64,000 nucleotides of DNA from the NCBI RefSeq assembly GCF_013004065.1, contig NZ_CP053084.1, forward strand, positions 1,426,001-1,490,000, given 5' to 3'. Within the stretch, counting starts at the first letter, position 1, and each line of letters opens with the position of its first letter. The DNA comes from Limnobacter sp. SAORIC-580. Lineage in GTDB: Bacteria > Pseudomonadota > Gammaproteobacteria > Burkholderiales > Burkholderiaceae_B. The position numbers and the translations under genes are program-made. The notes beneath the pieces were generated by a model. It made no database searches, had not been told where the DNA came from, and saw only the letters and a program-made list of their open reading frames with translations. This document shows positions 43,016 to 53,005 of the stretch, piece after piece.

Positions 43016-44389
43016 ATGGGCCGCAAAAAGAAAAAAGATCGAACACCCGTGGTGTTTCCACGGGTGCAAGTTGCCATTGAATCAATCGACCTGGATGCCA
43101 ATGGCATTGGCCATGTGGATGGCAAAGTGCACTTCATCGATGGTGCAATCACCGGCGAAACCGTTGTTGCCGAAATTACGCGAGTAAAGCCAAGCTATTC
43201 AAAAGGCAGAACACTGCAGGTGCTGAATACGGTTTCCACTCGCACCACGCCCAAGTGCCCGCATTATGGGGTGTGTGGCGGATGCGCCATGCAGCACATT
43301 GAGCCCAATGCCCAGGTGGCCATTAAAAACCGCGCGCTTGAAGACCTGTTGCAGCGAATTGGTCGCCAAACTCCCGAGCAGATGATGCCCCCCATTTATG
43401 GTTCATTTTGGGGTTATCGACACCGTGCGCGTTTAAGTACCCGCTTTGTGATCAAGAAAGAGCGGTTCTTTGTCGGGTTTCACGAGAAAGCATCTTCTTA
43501 CGTGGCGGACATGCAGGAATGCCATGTGTTGCCCAAGCATGTGTCCAACATGATTGTGCCCCTGGGCAATATGCTGGTCACGCTGAGCATTTTCATGCGT
43601 ATTCCCCAAATTGAACTGGCCGTGGGCGATGGTGTTACCGCAATGGTGTTACGCCACCTGGAACCCTTGAGTGAGTCAGACCTCGATACGATTCGATCCT
43701 TTGGCCGAAAGTGGGGTGTTGACTGGTGGCTGCAACCAGGTGGCCCAGCCACTGCACATCGTCTTGAAGCTGACAAGCCAGTGGACCTCACTTATCGCAT
43801 TCCCAGTTTTGGTATTCGAATGCGATTCAGGCCGACTGATTTCACGCAGGTGAACCACATGATCAACGACGCCATGATTAGCCGTGCGGTGTCATTGCTC
43901 GATTTAAAGCCCGAAGACCGCGTGCTTGATCTGTTCTGCGGCTTGGGTAATTTCTCCTTGCCTTTGGCCACGAAAAGCAGTTACGTGAAGGGTTTTGAAG
44001 GTTCGCAAGACCTGGTTGACCGAGCCGGCGAGAATGCTAAATTCAACGGCCTGGCCGATAAAACCGAATTTCATGTGCGCAATCTGTTCGAAGTGGAAAC
44101 ACCTGAATGGGAAAGTTGGGGGCAATACGACAAAGTCTTGGTCGATCCTCCGCGCGACGGGGCCTTGGAAATTTGTAAGGCAATCGTAGGTGCGCGTGCA
44201 GAGTTTCAGCCCAAGCGCATTGTTTATGTCAGCTGCAACCCGGGCACCTTGGCTCGGGATACGGCGGTACTTTGCAATGTCGGCTCGTACAAGTTGATGA
44301 AAGCAGGGGTGGTGAACATGTTCCCCCATACATCGCATGTTGAGTCGATTGCAGTGTTTGAGCGAGTGGAGTACAGCGACTATTCCTGA
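43016..44389 (+). CDS. rlmD: 23S rRNA (uracil-1939-C5)-methyltransferase RlmD
   Basis: A 457-residue methyltransferase. ATG 43016 is chosen over TTG 43004. A TRAM domain (AIESIDLDANGIGHVDGKVHF) binds RNA; the [4Fe-4S] cysteines are in CPHYGVCGGCAMQH and CHVLP. The SAM site is VLDLFCGLGNFSLPLA; VDPPRDGA and the catalytic Cys in YVSCNPGTLARD follow. It is followed by a strong terminator and lies in the position usually taken by rpoS. Confidence 0.92.
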   Translation: MGRKKKKDRTPVVFPRVQVAIESIDLDANGIGHVDGKVHFIDGAITGETVVAEITRVKPSYSKGRTLQVLNTVSTRTTPKCPHYGVCGGCAMQHIEPNAQVAIKNRALEDLLQRIGRQTPEQMMPPIYGSFWGYRHRARLSTRFVIKKERFFVGFHEKASSYVADMQECHVLPKHVSNMIVPLGNMLVTLSIFMRIPQIELAVGDGVTAMVLRHLEPLSESDLDTIRSFGRKWGVDWWLQPGGPATAHRLEADKPVDLTYRIPSFGIRMRFRPTDFTQVNHMINDAMISRAVSLLDLKPEDRVLDLFCGLGNFSLPLATKSSYVKGFEGSQDLVDRAGENAKFNGLADKTEFHVRNLFEVETPEWESWGQYDKVLVDPPRDGALEICKAIVGARAEFQPKRIVYVSCNPGTLARDTAVLCNVGSYKLMKAGVVNMFPHTSHVESIAVFERVEYSDYS

Positions 44390-44423
44390 CTCTGGCGAAC
44401 AGAATTCAGCTGCGCAAATAACA

Positions 44424-44448
44424 AACGGGGCCGTTGCGGCCCCGTTTT
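44424..44448 (+). terminator. Rho-independent terminator after rlmD
   Basis: AACGGGGCCG pairs with CGGCCCCGTT around TTG, followed by TT. Ten GC-rich base pairs; ends the yaaA-to-rlmD transcript. Confidence 0.85.
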
Positions 44449-44528
44449 CGTTGGTGCGTTTGCCTCACCAACTCGGCGGTCAGTATAGATACCAACCCAC
44501 TGAGACTTCATATTGCGCTTCTGCAATT

Positions 44529-44560
44529 CACTTTGCAACAACTTTCGATGTTGCAAAGTG
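44529..44560. repeat. 12-bp perfect inverted repeat
   Basis: CACTTTGCAACA and its exact complement TGTTGCAAAGTG flank an 8-base centre. It lies in the space between rlmD and the convergent membrane protein gene. A smaller dyad (AGTTAC/GTAACT) is at 44582-44599. No T-run follows on either strand. Confidence 0.8.
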
Positions 44561-44619
44561 TCAAAAAAGTGCTTTGAAATCAGTTACTTTCAGGTAACTT
44601 AATCCCAGCAGGCGCTTGT

Positions 44620-45324
44620 TTACTCGCGGCTGCCACCTGTAAATACCATGAGCAGTTGCAGCAAGTTCACGAACAGATTGTACAAACTCAGGTAAATGCT
44701 CAAGGCTGCGGAAATGTAGTTTGTTTCACCGCCGCGCATGACACGTTGCAGGTCGTACAAAATGAACAGCGAGAACAAGCCCACGCAAATGGTGGAAATG
44801 GTCAGTGACAGGGCTGGCATTTGCAGGAAGATGTTGGCTACAGAGGCCACAATCACCATAACCAAACCGATCAGCAGTCCCTTACCCATGTTGGTGAAAT
44901 CACGCTTGGTCACCGCGGCATAGCTGGCCAAACCAAAGAAAATACCGGCTGTGCCCAGCGCAGCCATCATGATGATGGAGCCGCCATTGGACAGACTGAG
45001 TGCGACCGACAAAATGCCGGAGAGCATCAAGCCCATGAAGAAGGTAAAGCCCAGCATGAGCACAACACCGAAGGAATTATTTCGGTTGCGTTGAATGCCC
45101 CAGATGAAGCCGAACATGGCGGCAAGCATGACCACGAAGGAAAGAATGGGGCTACCGGCGAACAAGCGGAAGAAGCCGAATTGAATGCCCGCAAACGCAC
45201 CCAGGGCCGTCGGAACCATCGACAGGGCCAACAAGAAGTATGTGTTTCGCAGAACCCGGTTGGTTTCTACGGTAGATACACCACCGGCTGTGCGGCCAAA
45301 TTGTGCAGTTCTGAATTCAGACAT
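44620..45324 (-). CDS. Bax inhibitor-1/YccA family membrane protein
   Basis: A 234-residue protein with seven hydrophobic segments, the BI-1 fold. After a short soluble start (VETNRVLRNTYFLLALSMVP) come helices containing FIWGIQRNRNNSFGVVLML and TNMGKGLLIGLVMVIVASVAN, and the end NYISAALSIYLSLYNLFVNLLQLL with the C-terminal acidic/Asn residues typical of the family. Bacterial relatives (YccA, YbhL, BsYetJ) are linked to protease control or calcium leak; the exact role here is unknown. AAGGAG precedes ATG 45324. Confidence 0.9.
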   Translation of the reverse strand: MSEFRTAQFGRTAGGVSTVETNRVLRNTYFLLALSMVPTALGAFAGIQFGFFRLFAGSPILSFVVMLAAMFGFIWGIQRNRNNSFGVVLMLGFTFFMGLMLSGILSVALSLSNGGSIIMMAALGTAGIFFGLASYAAVTKRDFTNMGKGLLIGLVMVIVASVANIFLQMPALSLTISTICVGLFSLFILYDLQRVMRGGETNYISAALSIYLSLYNLFVNLLQLLMVFTGGSRE

Positions 45325-45419
45325 GTTTACTCGCTCCTTTGTAAAACGCGAATTTGTATGGATTTAGAGTAATGGTAATGGCGAAAAGTTTCAATTCAAG
45401 ACGTGGGTCAGCCCCGTGA

Positions 45420-45448
45420 TTGGGTTTTTTATATAAACCAGCTATAAT
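45420..45448 (+). promoter_or_regulatory. Sigma-70 promoter for ndk
   Basis: TTGGGT (45420-45425) and a perfect TATAAT (45443-45448) with a 17-base spacer, 48 bases before the ndk start. Confidence 0.75.
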
Positions 45449-45496
45449 CGCGGGTTAATTTTCACGCTTTTCTAATCTTTTCGGAGTGGTTACACC

Positions 45497-45922
45497 ATGG
45501 CAATCGAGCGCACCCTGTCCATCATCAAGCCTGATGCTGTTGCAAAAAACGTAATTGGTCAAATTTACAGCCGCTTTGAAGCCGCTGGCCTGAAGGTAGT
45601 GGCCGCACGCATGGCTCACCTGTCACGCGCTGAAGCTGAAGGCTTTTACGCAGTGCACAAGGCACGTCCTTTCTTCAACGACCTGGTTGAGTTCATGATT
45701 TCTGGCCCAGTGATGATTCAAGCCCTGGAAGGCGAGAACGCAATTGCCAAGAACCGCGAATTGATGGGTGCCACAAACCCCAAGGAAGCCGCTGCCGGTA
45801 CCATTCGCGCCGACTTCGCTGAAAGCATTGACGCCAACGCGGTTCACGGCTCGGATGCCCCTGAAACAGCTGCGAACGAAATTGCTTATTTCTTCCCAGC
45901 GTCACAAGTATTTTCACGCTAA
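45497..45922 (+). CDS. ndk: Nucleoside diphosphate kinase
   Basis: A 141-residue enzyme balancing nucleoside triphosphate pools. Family features: [17 protein letters not shown] at the start, the phosphorylated His in [12 protein letters not shown], and [12 protein letters not shown]. Exact standard length. A sigma-70 promoter and a terminator flank it, and rlmN follows, as usual in this group. Confidence 0.97.
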   Translation: MAIERTLSIIKPDAVAKNVIGQIYSRFEAAGLKVVAARMAHLSRAEAEGFYAVHKARPFFNDLVEFMISGPVMIQALEGENAIAKNRELMGATNPKEAAAGTIRADFAESIDANAVHGSDAPETAANEIAYFFPASQVFSR

Positions 45923-45945
45923 TCTAGTTCGATTGCGTTGAATTC

Positions 45946-45974
45946 CGGGGGCGCACATGCGTCCCCGTTTGTTT
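45946..45974 (+). terminator. Terminator between ndk and rlmN
   Basis: CGGGGGCGC pairs with GCGTCCCCG (one G-T) around ACAT, followed by TTTGTTTT. It starts 23 bases after ndk and ends about 15 bases before rlmN, so it may let some transcription through. Confidence 0.75.
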
Positions 45975-45988
45975 TGAAAGGACACACC

Positions 45989-47128
45989 ATGAGTGCACAA
46001 CTCGACAACTTGCTGGACTACTCGGTGCCCGAGCTGATTCAGTGGTGTGGCAATTTGGGTGAAAAACCATTCAGGGCCAAACAACTGGCCAAATGGATAC
46101 ACCAGTCGGGCATGGACAATTTTGATTCCATGACCGACCTTGCGAAATCATTTCGCCAGAATTTGAACAGCCGTGCCTGCATCAAGGCCCCCAGTATCAT
46201 TTCCGACAACGTATCCAAAGACGGCACACGCAAGTGGCTCTTTGATGTTGGCAATGGCGATGCAGTTGAAACGGTATTCATCCCCGAAGAGCGCCGCGGA
46301 ACCCTGTGCGTCAGCTCGCAGGCTGGCTGCGCGGTCAATTGCCGTTTTTGCTCTACTGGCAAACAAGGTTTTTCCCGCAACTTAAGTACCGCTGAAATTG
46401 TGGCCCAGTTGTGGAAGGCCAATGTGTTGCTGCGCGAAGCTGGCGACCGTGTTTACGCCCAAGAGCGCCCGGTTACGAATGTGGTCATGATGGGCATGGG
46501 CGAGCCCCTGCTGAACTACGATGCCTTGGTCCCGGCTTTGCAATTAATGCTGGATGACACGGCTTACGGTCTTTCCCGCCGCAGGGTCACTGTGTCGACA
46601 TCGGGCGTTGTGCCCTTCATGGACAGGCTTTCGCAAGATTGCCCCGTGGCCTTGGCTGTTTCATTGCATGCCCCCAATGACGCATTGCGCGATCACCTCG
46701 TGCCGCTGAACAAAAAGTACCCATTGCGTGAGTTGCTCGATGCCTGCCTGCGTTACCTGAAATTTGCGCCGCGTGATTTCATTACTTTTGAGTATGTCAT
46801 GCTTGATGGGGTAAATGACAAGCCAGAACATGCCCAGCAATTGCTTGAAATCGCCAAAATCGTGCCTTGTAAATTCAACCTGATCCCGTTTAATCCATTC
46901 CCGGAGTCGGGTTTGCTCAAGTCAACCAGCCCTGCAATCAAAACGTTTGTGGATATCCTTGGCGGCGCGGGTGTGGTAACTACAGTTCGCAAAACCCGGG
47001 GTGATGACATCGATGCAGCATGCGGTCAACTGGCTGGCGAAGTTCGAGACCGAACCAAGGTCAAGGAAAGGCTTGTAAGTACGGTGTCCCTGGAAGAACT
47101 GAGGGGTTCCTCCAAACGCAGGGACTAG
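45989..47128 (+). CDS. rlmN: Dual-specificity rRNA/tRNA (adenine-C2)-methyltransferase RlmN
   Basis: A 379-residue radical-SAM enzyme that methylates A2503 of 23S rRNA and A37 of tRNAs. ATG 45989 has AAAGGAC upstream; the longer frame runs through the terminator. The radical SAM cysteines are in [23 protein letters not shown] and [13 protein letters not shown] follow; the methyl-carrying Cys is in [11 protein letters not shown]. Length typical. Confidence 0.95.
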   Translation: MSAQLDNLLDYSVPELIQWCGNLGEKPFRAKQLAKWIHQSGMDNFDSMTDLAKSFRQNLNSRACIKAPSIISDNVSKDGTRKWLFDVGNGDAVETVFIPEERRGTLCVSSQAGCAVNCRFCSTGKQGFSRNLSTAEIVAQLWKANVLLREAGDRVYAQERPVTNVVMMGMGEPLLNYDALVPALQLMLDDTAYGLSRRRVTVSTSGVVPFMDRLSQDCPVALAVSLHAPNDALRDHLVPLNKKYPLRELLDACLRYLKFAPRDFITFEYVMLDGVNDKPEHAQQLLEIAKIVPCKFNLIPFNPFPESGLLKSTSPAIKTFVDILGGAGVVTTVRKTRGDDIDAACGQLAGEVRDRTKVKERLVSTVSLEELRGSSKRRD

Positions 47129-47393
47129 GCAAACAGCGTGCATGCTTTGTCATACAATGAAAGCAAGATTGAGTGTGTTGTGGCAGTGATTGCGTATTAA
47201 TTCAATTATAAAAACGATATTTTTGCCGCCAAACTTGTGGCGCATTCTCAAAAAACTCCTCAACACATTGAATTTTCATAGAAATCGCTTGAACCTACCT
47301 GCTTGCTTCGATTATGCTGCAAAGGTGGTGGCGGTAAAGAACTACAATGATTAATCGGGGCCCTTTGCGCCTGCCGACGCTTGGAAAGACCAA

Positions 47394-48491
47394 ATGAATG
47401 AAAATCGTGCGATGAGCAAAACTGAATCATCAGATGCCAGTGCAGGTCAAGATGCAAAACCGGAGCCAAGCAATGGCTCCTTCGCTGAAAAGCACCCCAA
47501 TTTGACTCTGCTTGAATCGGGCCAGAACCCGGGCGAAATTTTACGTGCTGCCCGTGAAAAGGCTGGCTATTCCTTGAGCGACATCAGTGCTCAAACCAAA
47601 ATCAACGAACGTCAGCTTGAAGCCATTGAAAGTGGTGATGTTGGGCGCCTACCGCCCGAGACCTTTGCCAAGGCTTTCATTAAAAGTTATTGCAAGGCCC
47701 TGAAGATGGACCCTGCACCGGTCATCATGTCCTTCGGGTTTTCCGAGGCCAGTGCCCAGGTCAAAGCCGCTCGTTCTGGCCAGGCCGAAAGTGGGCGCTC
47801 CGAGCCGCTTGAGCCCAAGATGCCCAACAGCTCCAAGCGCTTGTCCACTTTGAATTTTGATCGTAAAACAGGCAAGAAATCGCTGAGCTACGGCATTGTG
47901 CTGGCAGCAGTGGTGGTCATGGCCGTGTTTTATATTCCCGTGTTCATGTCGAGTCAAACCACCGAAGTGGGTGATGCAGAGGTGATCGAACCCAACGAGG
48001 CGCCTGTGGCCACGGCACCAGGTTCCGAGAGTGCTGTGTCAGCGGATGGTTCTTTGCCTTTGGGCCTGGAAGCCCCAGCTGCGGCCGGTGATACGGCTGT
48101 GTTCCCGGCACTTCAGCAACCTGCTGAGCCTGTGGGTGAATCTGCACCCCCCGCAACCGCAGCACCAAACGCCACCGGTGCGGCCAGCACAACAGCCGCT
48201 GCACCTGTTGCTGATGCTGCAGCGCCAGCGGTAGCCCCCTTGGCACCCAATGTTGAAAGCGTGTTGCGGTTTAACTTTCAAGAGCAGTCCTGGGTGACCG
48301 TTCGCGATGCAAATGACAAAGTGTTGATTTCCCAACTCAACGACGGTGGCAGCAATCTGGAAGTGAAGGGTCAAGCGCCCTTTAAGTTGATTGTTGGCAA
48401 CGCCAAGGCGGTAAGTGTATCCAGCAATGGAAAATCAGTTGATCTGACTTCATCCATTCGTGGAGAAGTGGCTCGAATCACTGTTCAATAA
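47394..48491 (+). CDS. rodZ: RodZ-like cell shape protein with HTH and DUF4115 domains
   Basis: A 365-residue bitopic membrane protein. The cytoplasmic helix-turn-helix (GEILRAAREKAGYSLSDISA through RLPPETFAKAFIKSYCKAL) is the RodZ HTH_25 that contacts MreB. One transmembrane helix (YGIVLAAVVVMAVFYIPVF, about residues 164-182) is followed by a Pro/Ala-rich periplasmic linker and a DUF4115 domain (SWVTVRDANDKVLISQL). RodZ links MreB to the wall elongation machinery. ATG 47394 has GGAAAG upstream. The 265-base region before it holds a possible promoter (TTGAAC 47289, TATGCT 47313) but no gene; pilF, often located there, is missing. Confidence 0.88.
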   Translation: MNENRAMSKTESSDASAGQDAKPEPSNGSFAEKHPNLTLLESGQNPGEILRAAREKAGYSLSDISAQTKINERQLEAIESGDVGRLPPETFAKAFIKSYCKALKMDPAPVIMSFGFSEASAQVKAARSGQAESGRSEPLEPKMPNSSKRLSTLNFDRKTGKKSLSYGIVLAAVVVMAVFYIPVFMSSQTTEVGDAEVIEPNEAPVATAPGSESAVSADGSLPLGLEAPAAAGDTAVFPALQQPAEPVGESAPPATAAPNATGAASTTAAAPVADAAAPAVAPLAPNVESVLRFNFQEQSWVTVRDANDKVLISQLNDGGSNLEVKGQAPFKLIVGNAKAVSVSSNGKSVDLTSSIRGEVARITVQ

Positions 48492-48557
48492 AATCTGTGC
48501 GGGGGCTGTTTCAGCCTCCGCCTTTCAGCAACCTGTCTATCTCGCCAGAAGTTCATC

Positions 48558-49805
48558 GTGATTCCAAATACCCCCTTGAAGCGACACAAGACCCATCAAG
48601 TGGATGTCCGCTGGAAAGAGCATGTTGTGTCCATCGGCGGCGGTGCTCCTGTTTTGGTGCAGTCGATGACCAACACTGACACGGCCGATGCCCTGAACAC
48701 AGCATTACAAATCAAGGCTCTCTATCTTGCCGGCAGCGAGATGGTTCGAATCACGGTGAACAACGACGCTTCTGCAGAAGCGGTGCCTTACATTCGTGAG
48801 CAGCTGGACAAAATGCGAATTCCCGTGCCATTGGTGGGTGATTTTCATTACAACGGACATTTGTTGCTTCAAAAATACCCGGATTGCGCAAAGGCCTTGT
48901 CGAAGTACCGCATCAACCCCGGCAATGTCGGTTCATCCCGTTCGCGCGATGACAACTTTGCGGCCATGATTTCAATTGCTGCTGAACACGACAAGCCAGT
49001 TCGCATTGGCGTGAACTGGGGCAGCCTGGATCAAAACCTGCTGGCCCGAATGATGGATGAAAACGGCAAGAAAGCCGACCCGCTGCCAGCGCAGCAACTG
49101 ATGTACCAGGCGCTGATTGAATCTGCGGTCAGTAGTGCACACAAAGCGGTCGAGCTCGGTTTGCCCGCCAATAAAATTGTGTTGTCCTGCAAGGTGAGTC
49201 AGGTTCAAGACCTGATTGCGGTGTACCGGGAATTGTCGGGTCGAAGCGAGTTTCCCCTTCATCTTGGCTTGACTGAGGCGGGAATGGGCACGAAAGGTAT
49301 TGTGGCATCTACTGCTGCCTTGTCTGTGCTCTTGCAAGAAGGCATTGGTGACACCATTCGCGTGTCGCTTACGCCCGAGCCCAATGGTGACCGTTGCAAG
49401 GAAGTGCTTGTTGGGCAGGAAATTTTGCAATCGCTGGGCTTGCGTGCCTTCACACCGCAGGTAATCGCCTGCCCTGGGTGCGGCCGAACCACCAGTACTG
49501 TGTTTCAGGAACTGGCCGATCAAATTCAAACCTACCTGCGCGATCAAATGCCGATCTGGAAAAACCAGTATGTAGGCGTTGAAGAAATGAAAGTGGCTGT
49601 GATGGGCTGCGTGGTGAACGGTCCGGGTGAAAGCAAGCACGCCGACATCGGTATTTCGCTGCCGGGCACCGGTGAGGCTCCTTCTGCCCCCGTGTTTTTA
49701 GACGGCAAACGCACGGTGACGTTGAAAGGCGAGAACATCGCTCAGGAATTTCAGGCGATTGTGCAGCGTTATGTCGAGCAAAGGTACGCTGGCGGCAACA
49801 AGTAG
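48558..49805 (+). CDS. ispG: 4-hydroxy-3-methylbut-2-enyl diphosphate synthase
   Basis: A 415-residue enzyme of the non-mevalonate isoprenoid pathway that converts methylerythritol cyclodiphosphate. GTG 48558 is the only sensible start. The N-terminal barrel has [28 protein letters not shown], and [11 protein letters not shown]; the C-terminal [4Fe-4S] cysteines are in [13 protein letters not shown] and [12 protein letters not shown]. It is longer than the E. coli protein by an insertion of about 40 residues, normal for betaproteobacteria. Followed by hisS. Confidence 0.95.
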   Translation: MIPNTPLKRHKTHQVDVRWKEHVVSIGGGAPVLVQSMTNTDTADALNTALQIKALYLAGSEMVRITVNNDASAEAVPYIREQLDKMRIPVPLVGDFHYNGHLLLQKYPDCAKALSKYRINPGNVGSSRSRDDNFAAMISIAAEHDKPVRIGVNWGSLDQNLLARMMDENGKKADPLPAQQLMYQALIESAVSSAHKAVELGLPANKIVLSCKVSQVQDLIAVYRELSGRSEFPLHLGLTEAGMGTKGIVASTAALSVLLQEGIGDTIRVSLTPEPNGDRCKEVLVGQEILQSLGLRAFTPQVIACPGCGRTTSTVFQELADQIQTYLRDQMPIWKNQYVGVEEMKVAVMGCVVNGPGESKHADIGISLPGTGEAPSAPVFLDGKRTVTLKGENIAQEFQAIVQRYVEQRYAGGNK

Positions 49806-49855
49806 CCCAAGAATAGGCGACAATACCGGGTTGAGAAATTAAGTTGAATGCGTCA

Positions 49856-51181
49856 ATGAGTCATCCTGAGTCGCCGGAACAATCCAAAGCCAAAAAGCAA
49901 CCCCGACTTCAATCCGTCAAGGGAATGAACGATGTTTTGCCCGTAGAAGGCATTCATTGGGAGAATCTCGAGGTCATGCTTCGTGAGTGGTTGACCTCTT
50001 ATGGTTACCGCTTGATCAAAACCCCTGTGCTTGAGCCCACGTCGCTGTTTCGCCGGGGCATTGGTGAAGTCACCGACATCGTTGAAAAAGAGATGTTTAG
50101 TTTTGTGGATCGCTTGAATGGCGACGAACTTACTTTGCGGCCAGAATTCACCGCGGGCATTGCACGCGCCACCATTCAACACAACCTGACTTACGCAGCG
50201 CCTCAACGGGTGTATTCCATGGGGCCTGTGTTTCGCCATGAGCGCCCTCAACGCGGGCGTTACAGGCAGTTTCATCAGCTCGATGTTGAAGCGCTGGGTT
50301 TTGCCGGCCCTGATATTGATGCGGAGTTGATTGTGATGCTCTCGCGCCTGTGGCGTGAGATGGGGCTTGAAGATGTGCGCCTTGAAATCAACTGCCTGGG
50401 TGAAGCACCAGAACGTCTGGCGCACAGGCAGGCGCTGATTACGTATTTTGAAGCGCACGCCGACTTGCTGGATGAAGATGCCAAGCGCCGCCTGCACAGC
50501 AACCCTTTGCGGATTCTGGATACGAAAAACCCCACCATGCAAGACATGGTCAACGGCGCACCGCGTTTGTCGGAATTCTTGGGGACGGAATCCCTGGCAC
50601 ATTATCAGGGCGTAAAACGCCTGCTTGACGATGCGGGCGTGCGTTACATTGAAAACCCGCGTCTGGTTCGTGGTCTGGATTACTACAACCTCACTGTGTT
50701 CGAGTGGATTACTGATGCCTTGGGCACGCAGGGCACTATTTGTGGCGGTGGTCGCTACGATGGCTTGATTGAAATTCTGGGTGGCAAGCCCACGCCAGCC
50801 ATCGGATTTGCAATTGGCCTGGAACGTTTGCTCGAGTTGTACCTCGAAGTAAATCAGCCCGATGACACGGCTGACCTGGATGTGTATGTGGTGCATCAAG
50901 GTGAAGGAACGGCTCGCCGCGCTTTTACTTTGGCTGAAGAGTTGCGCGATGCGGGGTTTGCCGTGGTACTGCACGCCGGTGGTGGTGGCTTCAAAAGCCA
51001 AATGAAGCGCGCAGATGTCAGCGGTGCTGCCGTGGCGGTTATTCTGGGCGAAAACGAATTAAATGCGGGCACTGCGGCAGTCAAACTGCTGCGTGGTGAA
51101 AGCAAGCAGCAGGAATTCAAACAAGAGGGATTGGCCGAAGCCATTTTCGGTCTGCTTTACAGAGAAGGAGAGGAGTCTTGA
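49856..51181 (+). CDS. hisS: Histidyl-tRNA synthetase
   Basis: A 441-residue class II synthetase. ATG 49856 is preferred to TTG 49844. Motifs: [11 protein letters not shown] (start of the core), motif 2 region [21 protein letters not shown], the histidine loop [15 protein letters not shown], motif 3 [12 protein letters not shown] and a C-terminal anticodon-binding domain. Its stop overlaps the yfgM start. A 382-residue antisense open frame covers it and is not a gene. Confidence 0.96.
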   Translation: MSHPESPEQSKAKKQPRLQSVKGMNDVLPVEGIHWENLEVMLREWLTSYGYRLIKTPVLEPTSLFRRGIGEVTDIVEKEMFSFVDRLNGDELTLRPEFTAGIARATIQHNLTYAAPQRVYSMGPVFRHERPQRGRYRQFHQLDVEALGFAGPDIDAELIVMLSRLWREMGLEDVRLEINCLGEAPERLAHRQALITYFEAHADLLDEDAKRRLHSNPLRILDTKNPTMQDMVNGAPRLSEFLGTESLAHYQGVKRLLDDAGVRYIENPRLVRGLDYYNLTVFEWITDALGTQGTICGGGRYDGLIEILGGKPTPAIGFAIGLERLLELYLEVNQPDDTADLDVYVVHQGEGTARRAFTLAEELRDAGFAVVLHAGGGGFKSQMKRADVSGAAVAVILGENELNAGTAAVKLLRGESKQQEFKQEGLAEAIFGLLYREGEES

Positions 51182-51822
51182 GTCGATACAGCCTTGAAGA
51201 ACAAGAACAACTGGCCAGTTTGAAGGCATTCTGGTCCAAATACGGCAGTTTTATCTTGACCGTGTTGATTCTTGTGTTCGGTGCCTTTGCCTTGAACAAC
51301 GGTTGGAAATGGTGGCAGGCACGCCAGTCTACTGATTCAGTTGTGGTTTATGAACGTTTGGAGGCAGCCACGCGTGAGGGCAATATCGAACTGGTGGGAG
51401 AAATCCAGAAGACCCTGTTCGAGGAGCATGCCAGCTCCCCTTACGCACAGCGTGGGGCGTTGATTGCGGCCAAAGCCTTTTTCGATGAAGGCAAGCTGGA
51501 AGAAGCGAAAGCATCGTTGAAGTGGGCTTCTGAAAAAGCCAAGCTGGACGAGTATGTGGCAACTGCCCGTTTGATGTTGGCCGGTATTCTGATTGAGCAA
51601 TCCGAGTTCGATGCAGCCAAATCGGCCTTGAGCGAGAACTACCCGGGCTTTGAAGGCCTTTTTCACGATCGTTTGGGTGACCTGGCCCTGGCGCAGAAAG
51701 ATGTGGCAACAGCGCGCAAAGAATATGAATTGGCGCTTGGCACCGTTCAAGCCGACAGTCCGTGGAAGCAGGTGATTGAGCGCAAAATCAGTGCCTTGCC
51801 CAAAGTGGAGGCCAAACAATGA
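51178..51822 (+). CDS. yfgM: YfgM family TPR-like membrane protein
   Basis: A 214-residue inner-membrane protein. TTG 51178 overlaps the hisS stop and is preceded by AGGAG. One helix ([19 protein letters not shown], about residues 25-43) anchors a periplasmic tetratricopeptide-like domain ([23 protein letters not shown] repeats, then [22 protein letters not shown]). In E. coli YfgM associates with the Sec translocon and chaperones. The hisS-yfgM-bamB-der order is conserved in proteobacteria. Confidence 0.9.
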   Translation: MSRYSLEEQEQLASLKAFWSKYGSFILTVLILVFGAFALNNGWKWWQARQSTDSVVVYERLEAATREGNIELVGEIQKTLFEEHASSPYAQRGALIAAKAFFDEGKLEEAKASLKWASEKAKLDEYVATARLMLAGILIEQSEFDAAKSALSENYPGFEGLFHDRLGDLALAQKDVATARKEYELALGTVQADSPWKQVIERKISALPKVEAKQ

Positions 51823-52997
51823 GCGAACCAATGAAGCACGTCATTAAAATTTCATCTCTTGTCGCTGTTTTGGCCTTGTTGGGCGGTTGTGCTGCCATCA
51901 GTTCGACCATGAGCAGCCTGAACCCCTTCGGCAGCAGCGCTGTGAAACCTGCTGAATTGCAGCCCTTTACGTCTCAATTGAAAGTTGCCAACGCCTGGTC
52001 CGTGGATGTAGGCGACTCCGAGCAAGGCAGCTTTACACCCGTTTTACTCGACTCTACTGTGTATGCGGCGTCCGAAGAAGGCCAGTTGGTGGCCATCGAC
52101 AGGGCTACAGGCAAAACAAAATGGAAAGTGAAAGTCGGTGCCAAGCTGAAAGCGGGTGTGGCTGCCACGCTTGACACCATTGCAGTGATCGACGTGAACA
52201 ACAACCTTGTCGCGTTTGATGCCAATGGCAAACAAAAATGGCAAACCGGCGTGGGCGCAGATGTCAGCAGCGTGCCCGTGGGTGCTGCTGGCACCATTCT
52301 GGTTCGCGGCATCGACTTCTCGGTGATCGCTTATTCAGCGTCAAATGGTGCACAACGCTGGAAGTATACCCGCCAGCTTCCGCCGCTGACTTTGAGAGTC
52401 AATACCCCAGTCGATGTCAACAACGCGCGCGTATATGCTGGTTTTCCGGGTGGTCGGCTGGTGGCGCTTGATCTGAGCGCGGGCACTGTTGTTTGGGAAG
52501 GTACTTTGGCAACACCCAGTGGAACCACCGAAATTGAGCGCATCACCGACGTAACCGGGACGCCAATTTATAACTTCCGTGAAGTGTGTGCAGCGGCGTT
52601 TCAAGGCAAGGTGGGTTGCCTGGACTCGGTTAGTGCCCGCCCAATCTGGACCACCGATTTTTCTGCACCCAGTGGTGCCTCTGTAGACGACCGTTACATG
52701 ATTGCCCCCAATGAACTGGGCGATTTGTTTGCGTTTTCCCGCAGTGGCGGCAAGCAGGTTTGGAAAATTGAAAACTTCCAGCGTCGCCAGCCCACCACGC
52801 CGACTGTAATTGGTCGCGCTGTGGCTGTGGGCGACTACGAAGGCTATGTTCATTTCATTGATCGAGACACCGGCAAAACCATTGCGCGAACAAGAGTGGG
52901 TTCCACCTCTTTTGCCAGCCAGCCTGTGCCTGCTGACACCGATGCGCTGATCGTGCAATCGCGTGGCGGCAGTGTGGCCCTGATATCTGTCCAGTAA
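51819..52997 (+). CDS. bamB: Outer membrane protein assembly factor BamB
   Basis: A 392-residue lipoprotein of the BAM complex that folds outer-membrane proteins. The lipobox is LLGGC at about residue 24. Eight-bladed PQQ-like propeller repeats are visible (GQLVAIDRATGKTKWKVKVG, LVAFDANGKQKWQTGVG, GRLVALDLSAGTVVWEG, DLFAFSRSGGKQVWKI). The ATG overlaps the yfgM stop (ATGA). Standard length. Confidence 0.95.
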   Translation: MSEPMKHVIKISSLVAVLALLGGCAAISSTMSSLNPFGSSAVKPAELQPFTSQLKVANAWSVDVGDSEQGSFTPVLLDSTVYAASEEGQLVAIDRATGKTKWKVKVGAKLKAGVAATLDTIAVIDVNNNLVAFDANGKQKWQTGVGADVSSVPVGAAGTILVRGIDFSVIAYSASNGAQRWKYTRQLPPLTLRVNTPVDVNNARVYAGFPGGRLVALDLSAGTVVWEGTLATPSGTTEIERITDVTGTPIYNFREVCAAAFQGKVGCLDSVSARPIWTTDFSAPSGASVDDRYMIAPNELGDLFAFSRSGGKQVWKIENFQRRQPTTPTVIGRAVAVGDYEGYVHFIDRDTGKTIARTRVGSTSFASQPVPADTDALIVQSRGGSVALISVQ

Positions 52998-53005
52998 AGT
53001 AAAAC

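Noticed and set aside
49853..51001. A 382-residue open frame on the minus strand
   Set aside because: It is fully antisense to hisS, which has all class II synthetase motifs; the antisense translation has no domain and unnatural composition.
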